A DNA stretch of 48,721 bases from RGIG426 sp045598965 (GCA_045598965.1 JAZRVH010000008.1:1-48721), one strand, 5' to 3'; counted from the first letter of the stretch, positions 39,452 to 48,685 are shown. Numbers and translations: made by a program. Notes: generated from the letters alone by a model not told the origin.

Positions 39452-40451
39452 TTTTGGACTCCTTTCGTTGTTGAGGTGTGGAGCGGGAGTTTTTCTGTTT
39501 TGCGGTTTCATATGCCTCATAAGCGGCCACAATCCGCTGGACAAGCGGATGACGAACGACGTCTTTTTGGGTGAGCGTGCAAATGGCGACGTCCTCGACG
39601 CCGGAGAGGACTTTCATCACTTCTTTAAGGCCGCTTTTGCTTGAACCGGGTAAATCCACCTGCGTTACGTCGCCGGTGACCACCATTTTGGAGTTGAAGC
39701 CCAAGCGGGTGAGGAACATTTTCATCTGTTCCGGCGTGGTGTTTTGTGCTTCGTCAAGGATGATAAAGCTGTCGTCGAGCGTTCTGCCTCGCATATAGGC
39801 AAGCGGAGCGATTTCAATGTTGCCACGCTCAAGATATTTTTGGTAGGTTTCGGCACCCAGCATATCGAACAAAGCGTCATAAAGCGGGCGAAGATACGGG
39901 TCAACCTTGGATTGCAGGTCGCCGGGCAAAAAGCCCAGCTTTTCGCCGGCCTCAACGGCGGGGCGGGTTAAAATGATGCGGTTGATTTCCTTGGCACGGA
40001 AAGCGTTGACCGCCATCGCCACGGCAAGATAGGTTTTTCCGGTGCCGGCAGGGCCGACGCCGAGCACAACGGTGTTGTCACGGATAGCGTCTACATATTG
40101 CTTTTGACCGAGGGTTTTCGGTTTAACGGGTTTCCCTTTGGCGGTAATCACCACGCCGTCGGCCGCCAACTGAGAGAGACCGGCGTCGCCGCCCTCGTCA
40201 ACCAGCATAAGCACATAGCGGACGTTTTGCTCGCCCAGCTGTTCGCCACGATTGATAAGGGTCAAAAGCCCTTTTACCGCACGTACCGCCTTGTCTACGT
40301 CCTCGGCGTCTCCCGAAATTTTCAGGTCGCCTCCACGTACCACAATATCCACGGCATAGTGTTGCTCAATCAAGCGAACGTTTTCGTCAAAGCTGCCGAA
40401 AAGGGATACCGCCTGCTCCATGCGGTCAATGCTTAAAATTTGCTCGGTCAT
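39420..40451 (-). CDS. phoH: PhoH-like ATPase
   Basis: A 343-residue PhoH/YbeZ-type ATPase. Walker A GPAGTGKT, GRTLDDSFIILDEAQN (Walker B) and a conserved TRLGFNSKMVVTGDVTQVDLP are visible. It is linked to YbeY in most bacteria and thought to work in RNA processing. The ATG follows AGGAGG. The C-terminal KNSRSTPQQRKESKNGKSKGK tail is basic. Confidence 0.95.
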   Translation of the reverse strand: MTEQILSIDRMEQAVSLFGSFDENVRLIEQHYAVDIVVRGGDLKISGDAEDVDKAVRAVKGLLTLINRGEQLGEQNVRYVLMLVDEGGDAGLSQLAADGVVITAKGKPVKPKTLGQKQYVDAIRDNTVVLGVGPAGTGKTYLAVAMAVNAFRAKEINRIILTRPAVEAGEKLGFLPGDLQSKVDPYLRPLYDALFDMLGAETYQKYLERGNIEIAPLAYMRGRTLDDSFIILDEAQNTTPEQMKMFLTRLGFNSKMVVTGDVTQVDLPGSSKSGLKEVMKVLSGVEDVAICTLTQKDVVRHPLVQRIVAAYEAYETAKQKNSRSTPQQRKESKNGKSKGKSNH

Positions 40452-40483
40452 GCTGTGCCTCCTTTTGCGGACATATATACTGC

Positions 40484-40512
40484 ATTATACCACAAAATTC
40501 CCCGTTTGTCAT
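40484..40512 (-). promoter_or_regulatory. Promoter of the phoH-tsaD operon
   Basis: On the minus strand ATGACA (complement of 40507-40512), 17 bp and TATAAT (complement of 40484-40489), 33 bp before the phoH ATG. Confidence 0.8.
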
Positions 40513-40584
40513 AGTTTTTGTTGAAATTTTTGAAAAATCCGAAAAAATTTGAATTGTGGGGGCGTTGATGTGGAAAATCCCGTG

Positions 40585-40614
40585 TGGACAAGGGGACAGT
40601 GGTGTGCATATAGT
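40585..40614 (+). promoter_or_regulatory. Possible promoter of the DUF3343-desulfurase operon
   Basis: TGGACA (40585-40590), 18 bp, TATAGT (40609-40614), about 55 bp upstream of the first start codon. Confidence 0.45.
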
Positions 40615-40669
40615 GAAAGTAGCACGTGCAAACGGCGTGTGTGATTATGGCAGAGGAGGCGTTTTTTCA

Positions 40670-40906
40670 ATGGAGAAAACGATACGATACGGTGTCGGTT
40701 CGGCAAGCCGAGCCATTCAGGGGCAAAAATTGTTACAGCGAAACGGGTTTCGTGCCTTTGTCCACCGGGAAGCGGGAAAATCAACGGGGGGATGCGGCCA
40801 CACATTATGGGTGACGGTGGAAACGGAGCGGCAACAGATGCAGGCGGAACGCTTGCTTGCGGCGGCGGGCATTCGCTTTACCGTGCGGACGGGGGAGAAA
40901 CCATGA
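40670..40906 (+). CDS. DUF3343 family protein, putative Se/S carrier
   Basis: A 78-residue protein with the DUF3343 layout: a strand-helix start (GSASRAIQGQKLLQRNGF), the conserved cysteine loop STGGCGHTLWV and C-terminal helix. Members are proposed to carry sulfur or selenium and are found by NifS-like enzymes. It overlaps the desulfurase gene by 4 bp (ATGA), so the two are translationally coupled. The ATG at 40670 has GAGGAGG 9 bases upstream. Confidence 0.85.
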   Translation: MEKTIRYGVGSASRAIQGQKLLQRNGFRAFVHREAGKSTGGCGHTLWVTVETERQQMQAERLLAAAGIRFTVRTGEKP

Positions 40907-42057
40907 TCTATTTGGACAATGCCGCCACCACCTATCCGAAACCGCCGTCGGTATTGGCGGCGGTGGTGCGTGGAATGGAAAAGGCGGGAGGAAATCCTGG
41001 GCGGGGCGGTCATCCGCTTGCCATAAAAGCGACGGAAGAGCTGTGGGCGTGCCGAGAGGCGGCGGCGAGCCTTTTCGGGTTATCCGCTCCCGAGCGGGTG
41101 GTTTTTACCGAAAACTGTACGATGAGCCTTAATATGGCGTTGAAAGGGTTGCTCCAAAACGGGGGACATGTGCTTTGCTCCGACATAGAACACAATGCGG
41201 TCATGCGTCCGCTTCAGGCTCTTGCGGACGCACGGAGCGTGACGTTCGATACGGTGGAAACCTCGGCAGACGGGGAAAAAACGGTGGAAAATTTTCGCCG
41301 TGCGGTGACGCCGGAAACGGTGGTGCTCTGCTGTTCCGCTTGTTCCAATGTGACGGGAGCGGCGTTGCCTATTCGGCAGTTAGGCAGGCTGGCACGGGAG
41401 CGAAATCTGGCGTTTATTGTCGACGGGGCCCAGGCGGCGGGCGTTCTCCCCTTGGATATGGAGCGGGATGCGATTGATTTTTTGTGTTTGTCGGGGCACA
41501 AGGGGCTTTATGGGCCGATGGGAACGGGGCTGTTGCTTTGCGGTGACCGATATCCGCTGGAAACATGGATGGAGGGCGGCACCGGAAGCGGGTCGCTCAG
41601 CTTTTATGCTCCCCGAGAACTGCCCGACCGTTTGGAATGCGGCACCCAGAACGTTCCCGGCATTTGCGGATTGCGGGCGGGTATCGAATGGGTGAGCGAG
41701 CGGGGCGTTTCCCATCTGCACCGCCGTGAACGGCAGATAATGCAGCCGCTGTACGAAGCGTTGTCCTGCTGTGAGGGGGTAACGGTGCATTCGGTGCCGC
41801 TGTCGGCTTTGTCGGCTCCGCTTGTAACGTTCACGGTGGACGGCGTACCCTCGGAGCGGGTAGCAGAGGTGTTGGCACAAGAGGGCGTGGCGGTGAGAGC
41901 GGGCTATCACTGTGCCCCTACCGCTCACGCCAAGTGCAATACGTTGGAGGCGGGGGCGGTGCGGCTGTCTCCGTCGGCGTTTACCGACGAACGGCAAGTG
42001 GCGGAGGTCTTGAAAATTTTTGGCAAAATCGACAAAAAAAGATTGCAAAGGGGATAA
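40903..42057 (+). CDS. Cysteine desulfurase family protein (class V aminotransferase, NifS-like)
   Basis: A 384-residue PLP enzyme that releases sulfur (or selenium) from cysteine. The start YLDNAATTYPKPPSV, FIVDGAQAAGVLPLDM and the PLP Lys in LSGHKGLYGPMGTG are clear. The catalytic Cys lies in the AGYHCAPTAH loop. Its overlap with the DUF3343 gene suggests that the small protein receives the sulfur or selenium (inference). Confidence 0.92.
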   Translation: MIYLDNAATTYPKPPSVLAAVVRGMEKAGGNPGRGGHPLAIKATEELWACREAAASLFGLSAPERVVFTENCTMSLNMALKGLLQNGGHVLCSDIEHNAVMRPLQALADARSVTFDTVETSADGEKTVENFRRAVTPETVVLCCSACSNVTGAALPIRQLGRLARERNLAFIVDGAQAAGVLPLDMERDAIDFLCLSGHKGLYGPMGTGLLLCGDRYPLETWMEGGTGSGSLSFYAPRELPDRLECGTQNVPGICGLRAGIEWVSERGVSHLHRRERQIMQPLYEALSCCEGVTVHSVPLSALSAPLVTFTVDGVPSERVAEVLAQEGVAVRAGYHCAPTAHAKCNTLEAGAVRLSPSAFTDERQVAEVLKIFGKIDKKRLQRG

Positions 42058-42071
42058 AAATATAGTAGAAT
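42043..42071 (+). promoter_or_regulatory. Promoter of the cdaA-cdaR operon
   Basis: TTGCAA (42043-42048), 17 bp, TAGAAT (42066-42071). The -35 lies within the last codons of the desulfurase gene. Confidence 0.75.
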
Positions 42072-42153
42072 AGAAATGTATAAAATAAAATCGGTATTTA
42101 TGTGCTGATGAGGAAAGGAGAGGCGAGCGGTTTTCGCTTTGCTGTATAGGAAT

Positions 42154-43026
42154 ATGGCGGATTTTTTTGAAAACCTGTGGGAGCGTGTCATCGGACTGTT
42201 CTCGTCCATCAATATTGCTACCAGTCTTTTGGACATTGCCATTGTGGCGGCACTGCTTTATATGGTGTTTAAGTTAGTGCGTGATTCCCGTGCCGAGCAG
42301 CTGGTTAAAGGCATTTTCTACTTTCTGATTATTTATGTATTTGCCCGCATTTTGAAATTGACCACGCTGTTGTACCTCATGAACATCTTTGTGACCAACG
42401 CTTTGATTTTGTTGGTGGTTATTTTCCAGCCGGAGCTTCGGCGGGCACTGGAGCGTGCGGGCCATTCCCGTGTGGGAGCCGGCATTTTCAGCTTTGGCTT
42501 GACGGACGACGACTTGGTACACAACGCTCGGGTCGACCAATCCATCAACGCCGTGTGCGACGGCATGGAACTGTTGCAACGTCAAAAGATGGGGGCACTT
42601 GTGGTGTTTGAGCGTGCCACCCGCCTCGGCGAGGTGATGCTCACCGGCACCGAGCTGAACGCTGAGCCCTCGGCGGAGCTTGTGGGAAACCTATTCTTTA
42701 ACAAATCCCCGCTTCATGACGGTGCGGTGATTGTCCGTGACGGCAAAATTGCCGCCGCCGGTTGCATTCTTCCGTTGTCGGACAATCCGCAGATTAAAAG
42801 CGATCTCGGAACCCGTCACCGTGCCGCTGTCGGAATGAGCGAAAACTCCGATGCGGTGGTGCTCGTGCTTTCGGAGGAGTCGGGCGAATTGTCCCTTGCC
42901 GTTTCCGGCGTATTAAAACAAAATTACAGCCACGATTCTCTGCGGTTGGCGTTACGCAATATGCTGTTAGAGCAAGAGCCGACCGGTGAGAAAAAACGGT
43001 GGTTCCAAAGGGGGCGTCAAAAATGA
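42154..43026 (+). CDS. cdaA: Diadenylate cyclase CdaA (c-di-AMP synthase)
   Basis: A 290-residue membrane enzyme. Three membrane segments lie in the first about 90 residues, then the DAC domain with DGA (PLHDGAVIV) and the RHR motif (GTRHRAAVG). It makes c-di-AMP from two ATP; c-di-AMP controls K+ and osmolyte uptake, and so may link to the K+ channel in this window. The ATG at 42154 fits the typical short CdaA N-terminus; the ribosome site is weak, and a strong AGGAGAGG lies further up. It overlaps cdaR by 4 bp. Confidence 0.95.
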   Translation: MADFFENLWERVIGLFSSINIATSLLDIAIVAALLYMVFKLVRDSRAEQLVKGIFYFLIIYVFARILKLTTLLYLMNIFVTNALILLVVIFQPELRRALERAGHSRVGAGIFSFGLTDDDLVHNARVDQSINAVCDGMELLQRQKMGALVVFERATRLGEVMLTGTELNAEPSAELVGNLFFNKSPLHDGAVIVRDGKIAAAGCILPLSDNPQIKSDLGTRHRAAVGMSENSDAVVLVLSEESGELSLAVSGVLKQNYSHDSLRLALRNMLLEQEPTGEKKRWFQRGRQK

Positions 43027-44333
43027 AAGATGTTCTCCGAAAAAAATTAACACTCACCGGATGGATGCACAACACCAAAACGCTTGCGGTGGTTTCGGTG
43101 CTTTTGGCCATCGTTCTTTGGGCGATTGTGATGACCGATAACGCCACCATCCAACAACGCTCGATTACCGTGCCCGTTTCGGTCAGCCTCAGCGACAGCT
43201 ATGCAAGCCAGGTAGGATTGCGGCTGATTGAGGATGTGCAGGCCGACGTGACCGTGGTGGTGCAAGGGGCATGGTCCACCATTACCGCTATCACCACCGA
43301 CGACATTCAGGTTCGTGCGGATGTGTCTACGGTGCAAAAATCCGGCAAACAAATGGTGACGTTGGTGCCCTCTCGTAACAGCAACACCGCCGATTATGAG
43401 ATTGTCTCCTGCACGCCGTCTCAGTTGGAGATTGAGTGCGACTATTGGGAAACCCTCTCCGTTCCGCTGGAGATTGACACCTCCGCCCTGAGAGTGGCGA
43501 ACGACAAGACGATGCAGTTGGGAACCCCGGTTCCCGACGTGGGAAAAGAGGGAACGGTATCGGTGTCCGGCCCGCAAACAGTGGTGCATACCATCGCCAA
43601 AATTACCGCCAAGCCGGAATCGGAAGAGCCGCTTTTGGAAACCCGCAATTTTGCACCGGAGCTGAAAGCAATTACGGACAAAAAGAAAGCGGTTGACCTT
43701 AAAAACTGCACGGTGGACGGACTGGAAGGCAATACGCTGACCGTGACGGTGCCGGTGGATTTCTATAAGGATTTGAACGTGGCGGTGGAGTGGCATGACG
43801 CTCCCAAAGCCATTAAAGAGAACGAGCAGCTGTTGTCCGTTACCCCCAAAACGGTGAAGGTTATCGGCCCGCAGGATGCGTTGGCGGCTCTCGGCGATAC
43901 GCTGACGGTCGGCACGGTGGACTTTGATCACTTGATTGCCGAAAACTATACGTGGAAATATCCCGTGACATTGCCGAAAGCGGTGTCTATCGGCGGAGAA
44001 GTGAAAGAGATTGCTGTTCAGCTGGATTTAACCGACTACAACAAAAAAATTGTTGCCCTGCCGGTGAGCGATGCGAATGTGGTCTTTAAGAATTCCGCCG
44101 GCAAAAAGACCGCTGTGGAAAAACAGACCATCAACGTCACGCTTTACGGGTCTGAGGAATCTCTTGAAAAAATCAAACCCAGCCAGCTCAAGCTGACGGT
44201 TGACCTCGCCAACACCAAAGAGACGGGGCTCAAAAATTATACCGGCACCGTGTCGGTGTCCGGCGTGGACGACGTGTGGTTCTTCTATGGAAAAGAAGGC
44301 ACCGGCATTCCGGTGAACGTGACCTTATCGTAA
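43023..44333 (+). CDS. cdaR: YbbR-domain regulator CdaR
   Basis: A 436-residue membrane-anchored protein. One N-terminal membrane segment (about 20-45) is followed by about four YbbR repeats outside the cell, each with a strand pattern such as VPVSVSLSDSYA, VPLEIDTSALR and VPVDFYKDLNV. CdaR binds CdaA and modulates it. The glmM gene usually found next is not here. Confidence 0.92.
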   Translation: MKDVLRKKLTLTGWMHNTKTLAVVSVLLAIVLWAIVMTDNATIQQRSITVPVSVSLSDSYASQVGLRLIEDVQADVTVVVQGAWSTITAITTDDIQVRADVSTVQKSGKQMVTLVPSRNSNTADYEIVSCTPSQLEIECDYWETLSVPLEIDTSALRVANDKTMQLGTPVPDVGKEGTVSVSGPQTVVHTIAKITAKPESEEPLLETRNFAPELKAITDKKKAVDLKNCTVDGLEGNTLTVTVPVDFYKDLNVAVEWHDAPKAIKENEQLLSVTPKTVKVIGPQDALAALGDTLTVGTVDFDHLIAENYTWKYPVTLPKAVSIGGEVKEIAVQLDLTDYNKKIVALPVSDANVVFKNSAGKKTAVEKQTINVTLYGSEESLEKIKPSQLKLTVDLANTKETGLKNYTGTVSVSGVDDVWFFYGKEGTGIPVNVTLS

Positions 44334-44373
44334 TATACGGGTCGTATAAATCTTGTAAAATTTTACCGTTTGT

Positions 44374-44410
44374 AAAAGCGGAAGCCGCTCTTGCGGTTTC
44401 CGCTTTTTTC
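44374..44410 (+). terminator. Terminator of the cdaA-cdaR operon
   Basis: AAAAGCGGAAGCCGC / GCGGTTTCCGCTTTT stem with a TCTT loop and a T-run. Confidence 0.9.
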
Positions 44411-44460
44411 GGAAATCCGGCGTCCCTCTCGGACGGACGGAAAAAGAAAGGAGCACTCCT

Positions 44461-46272
44461 ATGGCGATGCCGCTGGACAAAACACGCAACTTCTGTATTG
44501 TCGCCCATATCGACCACGGAAAATCCACCCTCGCCGACCGTTTGTTGGAAAAAACCCAAACGGTGGCTTTGCGGGATATGGAGGACCAGCTGCTGGACAG
44601 TATGGATTTGGAGCGGGAGCGTGGTATCACGATAAAAGCCCATGCGGTGACGATGTCGTATACGGCACGGGATGGGGAGACCTATACCCTCAACCTTATT
44701 GACACTCCCGGACACGTGGACTTTAACTATGAGGTGTCCCGCAGTCTTGCCGCCTGCGAGGGAGCGTTGCTTGTGGTGGACGCCTCTCAGGGTATTGAGG
44801 CACAGACCCTCGCCAACACGTATTTGGCGGTGGAGCACGGATTGGAAATCGTGCCGGTTATCAACAAAATCGACCTGCCAGCCGCCGATCCGGAGCGGGT
44901 GCGGACGGAGATTGAGGATATTATCGGCATCGACGCTTCCGAAGCTCCCTGCATTTCCGCTAAGGCGGGACTCAATATCGAGGAAGTGCTTGAGCAAATT
45001 GTAACGCTTATCCCGCCGCCCACCGGCGACAGCGAAAAGCCGCTGTCTGCCTTGATTTTTGACAGTTATTATGACAGCTACCGTGGCGTTATCGTGTATA
45101 TCCGTGTGATGGAGGGAACGCTTAAAGCCGGCGACCGTATTCGTATGATGGCAACCGGTGCGGAGTTTGATGTGGTGGAAGTGGGCATTATGCGTCCCGG
45201 AAAATTAGAGCCGGCATCGGAATTGTCCGCCGGACAGGTGGGGTATATTGCCGCTTCCATTAAAACGTCGTCCGACGCCCGTGTGGGCGACACGGTGACA
45301 TTGGCACAAAACCCTGCCGCCGAGCCGCTTCCCGGTTATCGCAAAGCGAATCCCATGGTGTTTTGCGGCATTTTCCCGTCGGACGGTGCCAAATATCCCG
45401 ACCTGCGGGAGGCACTGGAGCGTCTGCAACTGAACGATGCGTCTCTCTCGTTTGAGCCGGAGACGTCGGTGGCTCTCGGCTTTGGATTCCGGTGCGGGTT
45501 TTTGGGACTTTTGCACATGGAAATTATCCAAGAGCGGTTGGAGCGGGAGTTTAATTTAGACCTTATCACCACCGCTCCCAGCGTGGAATATCGGCTGACG
45601 ATGAATGACGGTTCTGTCGTGATGGTGGACAACCCCACCAACTATCCCGACCCGGGAAGTATTCGCCTGGCGGAGGAGCCGATTGCAGAGGCACATATCT
45701 ATGCACCCAACGACTATGTGGGCAACATTATGGAGCTTTGCCAACAACGCCGAGGCGTGTTTAAGGATATGAAATACATTGACCCCACCCGTGTGGATAT
45801 CCATTACGAGCTGCCCTTAAACGAAATTGTCTATGACTTTTTCGATGCTCTGAAATCCCGCACAAAGGGATATGCCAGCTTCGATTATGAGCTGAAAGGC
45901 TTTGCCACCTCGTCGCTTGTGAAGCTGGATATTTTGCTCAACGGCGAAATTGTGGACGCCTTGTCCTTTATCGTGTTTGCCGACAACGCCTACGCTCGTG
46001 CCCGCAAGCTGTGCGAGCGGCTGAAGGAGCATATTCCCCGTCAGCTGTTCGAGGTGCCGATTCAAGCCGCTATCGGCGGCAAAATCATTGCCCGTGAAAC
46101 GGTGAAAGCTATGCGGAAGGACGTGCTTGCCAAATGCTATGGCGGTGACATCACCCGTAAGAAAAAGCTGTTGGAGAAACAAAAAGAGGGCAAGAAAAAG
46201 ATGCGTCAGCTGGGCTCGGTGGAGGTTCCGCCGGAGGCGTGTATGGCGGTTCTCAAGCTGGATGACGAGTAA
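44461..46272 (+). CDS. lepA: Elongation factor 4 (LepA)
   Basis: A 603-residue translational GTPase. G motifs: AHIDHGKSTL, LDSMDLERERGITI, DTPGHVDF and NKID. The LepA-specific C-terminal domain contains RETVKAMRKDVLAKCYGGD. It back-translocates or remodels stalled ribosomes. It follows the cdaR terminator with an AAAGGAGC ribosome site. Confidence 0.98.
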   Translation: MAMPLDKTRNFCIVAHIDHGKSTLADRLLEKTQTVALRDMEDQLLDSMDLERERGITIKAHAVTMSYTARDGETYTLNLIDTPGHVDFNYEVSRSLAACEGALLVVDASQGIEAQTLANTYLAVEHGLEIVPVINKIDLPAADPERVRTEIEDIIGIDASEAPCISAKAGLNIEEVLEQIVTLIPPPTGDSEKPLSALIFDSYYDSYRGVIVYIRVMEGTLKAGDRIRMMATGAEFDVVEVGIMRPGKLEPASELSAGQVGYIAASIKTSSDARVGDTVTLAQNPAAEPLPGYRKANPMVFCGIFPSDGAKYPDLREALERLQLNDASLSFEPETSVALGFGFRCGFLGLLHMEIIQERLEREFNLDLITTAPSVEYRLTMNDGSVVMVDNPTNYPDPGSIRLAEEPIAEAHIYAPNDYVGNIMELCQQRRGVFKDMKYIDPTRVDIHYELPLNEIVYDFFDALKSRTKGYASFDYELKGFATSSLVKLDILLNGEIVDALSFIVFADNAYARARKLCERLKEHIPRQLFEVPIQAAIGGKIIARETVKAMRKDVLAKCYGGDITRKKKLLEKQKEGKKKMRQLGSVEVPPEACMAVLKLDDE

Positions 46273-46316
46273 AAATCCGTCGCCTCTCAAAAACGGAGGA
46301 AATTTGTAAAAATTTG

Positions 46317-46345
46317 TTGACATCCGTCGACGACGGCGGTATAAT
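46317..46345 (+). promoter_or_regulatory. Full-consensus promoter of the lysine-riboswitch transcript
   Basis: TTGACA (46317-46322), exactly 17 bp, TATAAT (46340-46345), ending 15 bp before the aptamer. Confidence 0.92.
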
Positions 46346-46360
46346 GCACACAAGTAAATA

Positions 46361-46525
46361 GAGATAGAGGTGCGAATTGCATCAGTATCCGGACAAGAGG
46401 CACGTCTTCGCCACCGGAAAAAGGGTACTTCGCCGAAATCCCGACAAAAGGACGTTTTCGTCGGGGTTGGGCCGTGGCAAAATATGTTACGGACTGTCAC
46501 GCATTGCGTGGAGGGCTATCGACCG
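46361..46525 (+). ncRNA. Lysine riboswitch (L-box) aptamer
   Basis: L-box core segments are all found: GATAGAGGTGCGAA at the 5' side, CGCCGAAATCC, GGGTTGGGCCGTGGC, then GGACTGTCACGC and GTGGAGGGCTATC at the 3' side. GATAG (46363-46367) pairs with CTATC to form P1. The order and spacing match the Bacillus lysC L-box. It is followed by a terminator at 46540-46576. Confidence 0.95.
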
Positions 46526-46539
46526 TTGTGAAAACAAAC

Positions 46540-46576
46540 AAAGGTTGCGATGGGCCTCATCGTGACCTTTTTCTTT
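46540..46576 (+). terminator. Lysine-riboswitch terminator
   Basis: AAAGGTTGCGATG (46540-46552) pairs with CATCGTGACCTTT (13 pairs, two of them G-T) and is followed by TTCTTTT. Lysine binding should favour it and stop transcription of the downstream transporter gene. Confidence 0.88.
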
Positions 46577-46618
46577 TGTAACCTCGCCTCTACTTCTAAC
46601 AAAATGGAGGGAAAGAAA

Positions 46619-48478
46619 ATGAAAAACAGACTCACAAAGCGTTCCTCCCGCCGCAGTCTTTTGACTGTGTTGCTGGTGGTAACACTGGCACTGTCCTGCC
46701 TGACGGTGTTCGCCGCTGCGGACGAAGAGGTGGACGGTGTCCTCGCTGTGGCGGACGGGACAGCGGTTGCCGTCGAAGCGGAGGAAGTCGCCACGGAAGA
46801 GGCGATTGACCTCGCCGACTACGATACCGCTCAGGAATACGTCGACAGTTATGCCGACAACCTGACCGACGACCCGGACTTTGAAGAAAATGTGGAAACG
46901 GCACTTGCCACTGTCCGCACGGAGCACAAATCGTATGCTACCGGCTGGGCATTGTTGCCGCCGCTGGTTGCCATTGTCTTGGCTCTTTTCACCAAAGAGG
47001 TGTACTCCTCGCTGTTCATCGGTATTTTGACCGGCGGCGTTCTTTACGCCAACTTCAACTTTGAGGGTACCGTGGTTCACGTGTTCCAGGATGGTTTTAT
47101 CAGCTCGATTGCCGATTCGTATAACATCGGCATTCTGATTTTCCTTGTCCTGCTTGGTGCTCTCGTCGCCATGATGAACCGCACCGGTGGTTCGGCGGCG
47201 TTCGGCCGCTGGACGGCTACCCACATCAAAACCCGTGTGGGTGCTCTCCTTTGCACCGTGCTTCTCGGCGTGCTCATCTTCGTGGACGACTATTTCAACT
47301 GCTTGACGGTCGGTTCGGTTATGCGTCCGGTTACCGACAAAAAGAATGTCTCCCGTGCGAAGCTGGCGTATCTCATTGACGCCACGGCGGCACCGGTGTG
47401 CATTATCGCCCCGATTTCCTCGTGGGCGGCGGCGGTGGCGGGCTTTGCCAAAGGTGCCGGTGCCGAAAGCGGTATGTCGCTGTTCATTTCCGCTATTCCG
47501 TATAACTTCTACGCCATCCTCACGGTTGTGATGATGATTTGCCTGATTCTTCTCAAATTTGACTACGGTCCTATGAAGAAATTTGAGAAGAACGCCGAGG
47601 AAAACGGCGACCTGTTCACTACCCACAAACTGGAAAAAGTGGACGAGGAATTCAACGTGCAAAACGAAAAAGGCCGTGTGGTCGACCTGGTGATTCCGGT
47701 TTTGTTCCTCATCGTCGCCTGCATTATCGGTATGATTTACTCCGGCGGCTTCTTCACCGCCGGCGAAGACGGATACAAAGACTTCATCACGGCGTTCTCC
47801 AACTCGGATGCATCCGTCGGCTTGGTGTTCGGCTCGTTTGTCACCATTGTCTTTGCGGTGATTTATTTCCTCTGCCGCCGTGTTATTTCCTTTACGGATT
47901 GTATGGCCGCTATTCCGGAAGGCTTCAACGCCATGGTTCCCGCCATTATGATTCTCTGCTGTGCGTGGACGCTCAAAACCATGACCGATTCTCTGGGTGC
48001 GAAAGTGTTTATCTCCCAGATGATTGAGGGCTCCGCCGCCGGCTTCGAGCTGTTGCTGCCTGCGATTATCTTCCTTATTGCGGTCGGCTTGTCCTTTGCG
48101 ACCGGTACGTCTTGGGGTACGTTCGGTATTCTTATCCCGATTGTGCTTAGCGTGTTCTCCGGTGGGGATGGCGTTGTCACCATCATTGCGGTTTCTGCCT
48201 GTATGGCGGGTGCGGTTTGCGGTGACCACTGCTCCCCGATTTCGGATACCACGATTATGGCGTCCGCCGGTGCCCAGTGTAACCACATTGACCACGTGTC
48301 TACGCAGTTGCCGTACGCTTTGACGGTGGCGGCTGTGTCCTTTGTGACCTACATCATTGCCCCGTTTGTGGGAACGTGGTTGATTGCTCTGCCCATCGGC
48401 ATTGTGCTGATGGTGGGCACGCTGTTCGTTATTCGTGCTGTTACGAAAAAAGAAAAGGTTGCGAAAACCGAGGAATAA
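46619..48478 (+). CDS. NhaC-family transporter under lysine-riboswitch control (probable lysine transporter)
   Basis: A 619-residue membrane protein of the Na+/H+ antiporter NhaC family, with about 11 hydrophobic segments; LFTKEVYSSLFIGILTGG, DDYFNCLTVGSVMRPVTD and GDHCSPISDTTIMASAGAQ are the usual core motifs. Its N-terminus has a signal-like segment (residues 12-33) followed by about 70 acidic residues (EEVATEEAIDLADYD) outside the membrane, an extension not found in many relatives. The lysine riboswitch indicates that the substrate is lysine, as for known L-box-linked NhaC-type transporters. The ATG at 46619 follows GGAGGG. Confidence 0.88.
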   Translation: MKNRLTKRSSRRSLLTVLLVVTLALSCLTVFAAADEEVDGVLAVADGTAVAVEAEEVATEEAIDLADYDTAQEYVDSYADNLTDDPDFEENVETALATVRTEHKSYATGWALLPPLVAIVLALFTKEVYSSLFIGILTGGVLYANFNFEGTVVHVFQDGFISSIADSYNIGILIFLVLLGALVAMMNRTGGSAAFGRWTATHIKTRVGALLCTVLLGVLIFVDDYFNCLTVGSVMRPVTDKKNVSRAKLAYLIDATAAPVCIIAPISSWAAAVAGFAKGAGAESGMSLFISAIPYNFYAILTVVMMICLILLKFDYGPMKKFEKNAEENGDLFTTHKLEKVDEEFNVQNEKGRVVDLVIPVLFLIVACIIGMIYSGGFFTAGEDGYKDFITAFSNSDASVGLVFGSFVTIVFAVIYFLCRRVISFTDCMAAIPEGFNAMVPAIMILCCAWTLKTMTDSLGAKVFISQMIEGSAAGFELLLPAIIFLIAVGLSFATGTSWGTFGILIPIVLSVFSGGDGVVTIIAVSACMAGAVCGDHCSPISDTTIMASAGAQCNHIDHVSTQLPYALTVAAVSFVTYIIAPFVGTWLIALPIGIVLMVGTLFVIRAVTKKEKVAKTEE

Positions 48479-48490
48479 TCCCTGAAAAAG

Positions 48491-48538
48491 AAAGAACCCC
48501 GAGAACGCCACGGCGAACTCTCTCGGGGTTCTTTTTCT
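48491..48538 (+). terminator. Terminator of the NhaC-type gene
   Basis: AAAGAACCCCGAGA / TCTCGGGGTTCTTT hairpin followed by a T-run. Confidence 0.9.
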
Positions 48539-48565
48539 TTGCTTTCTAAAAAAACAAAAAAAGCC

Positions 48566-48594
48566 TTGACGAAACGAAATCGGTTTGTTATAAT
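48566..48594 (+). promoter_or_regulatory. Promoter of tRNA-Thr
   Basis: TTGACG (48566-48571), 17 bp, TATAAT (48589-48594), 15 bp before the tRNA. Confidence 0.88.
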
Positions 48595-48609
48595 GGACGA
48601 TGTTCAGAT

Positions 48610-48685
48610 GCTACTGTGGCTCAGCTGGTAGAGCAGCTCACTCGTAATGAGCAGGTCGTCCGTTCGAATCGGATCAGTAGCTCCA
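48610..48685 (+). tRNA. tRNA-Thr (anticodon CGT)
   Basis: 76-nt cloverleaf. Acceptor GCTACTG/CAGTAGC, D-arm GGCTCAGCTGGTAGAGC, anticodon arm GCTCA-CTCGTAA-TGAGC, T-arm TCCGTTCGAATCGGA, discriminator T and encoded CCA. The anticodon CGT reads ACG. Confidence 0.97.

Noticed and set aside
46487..48511. 674-residue antisense open frame over the NhaC-type gene
   Set aside because: It mirrors the real gene on the opposite strand, is rich in His, Arg, Asn and Gly with no recognisable domain, and the plus strand has clear family motifs and a ribosome site.
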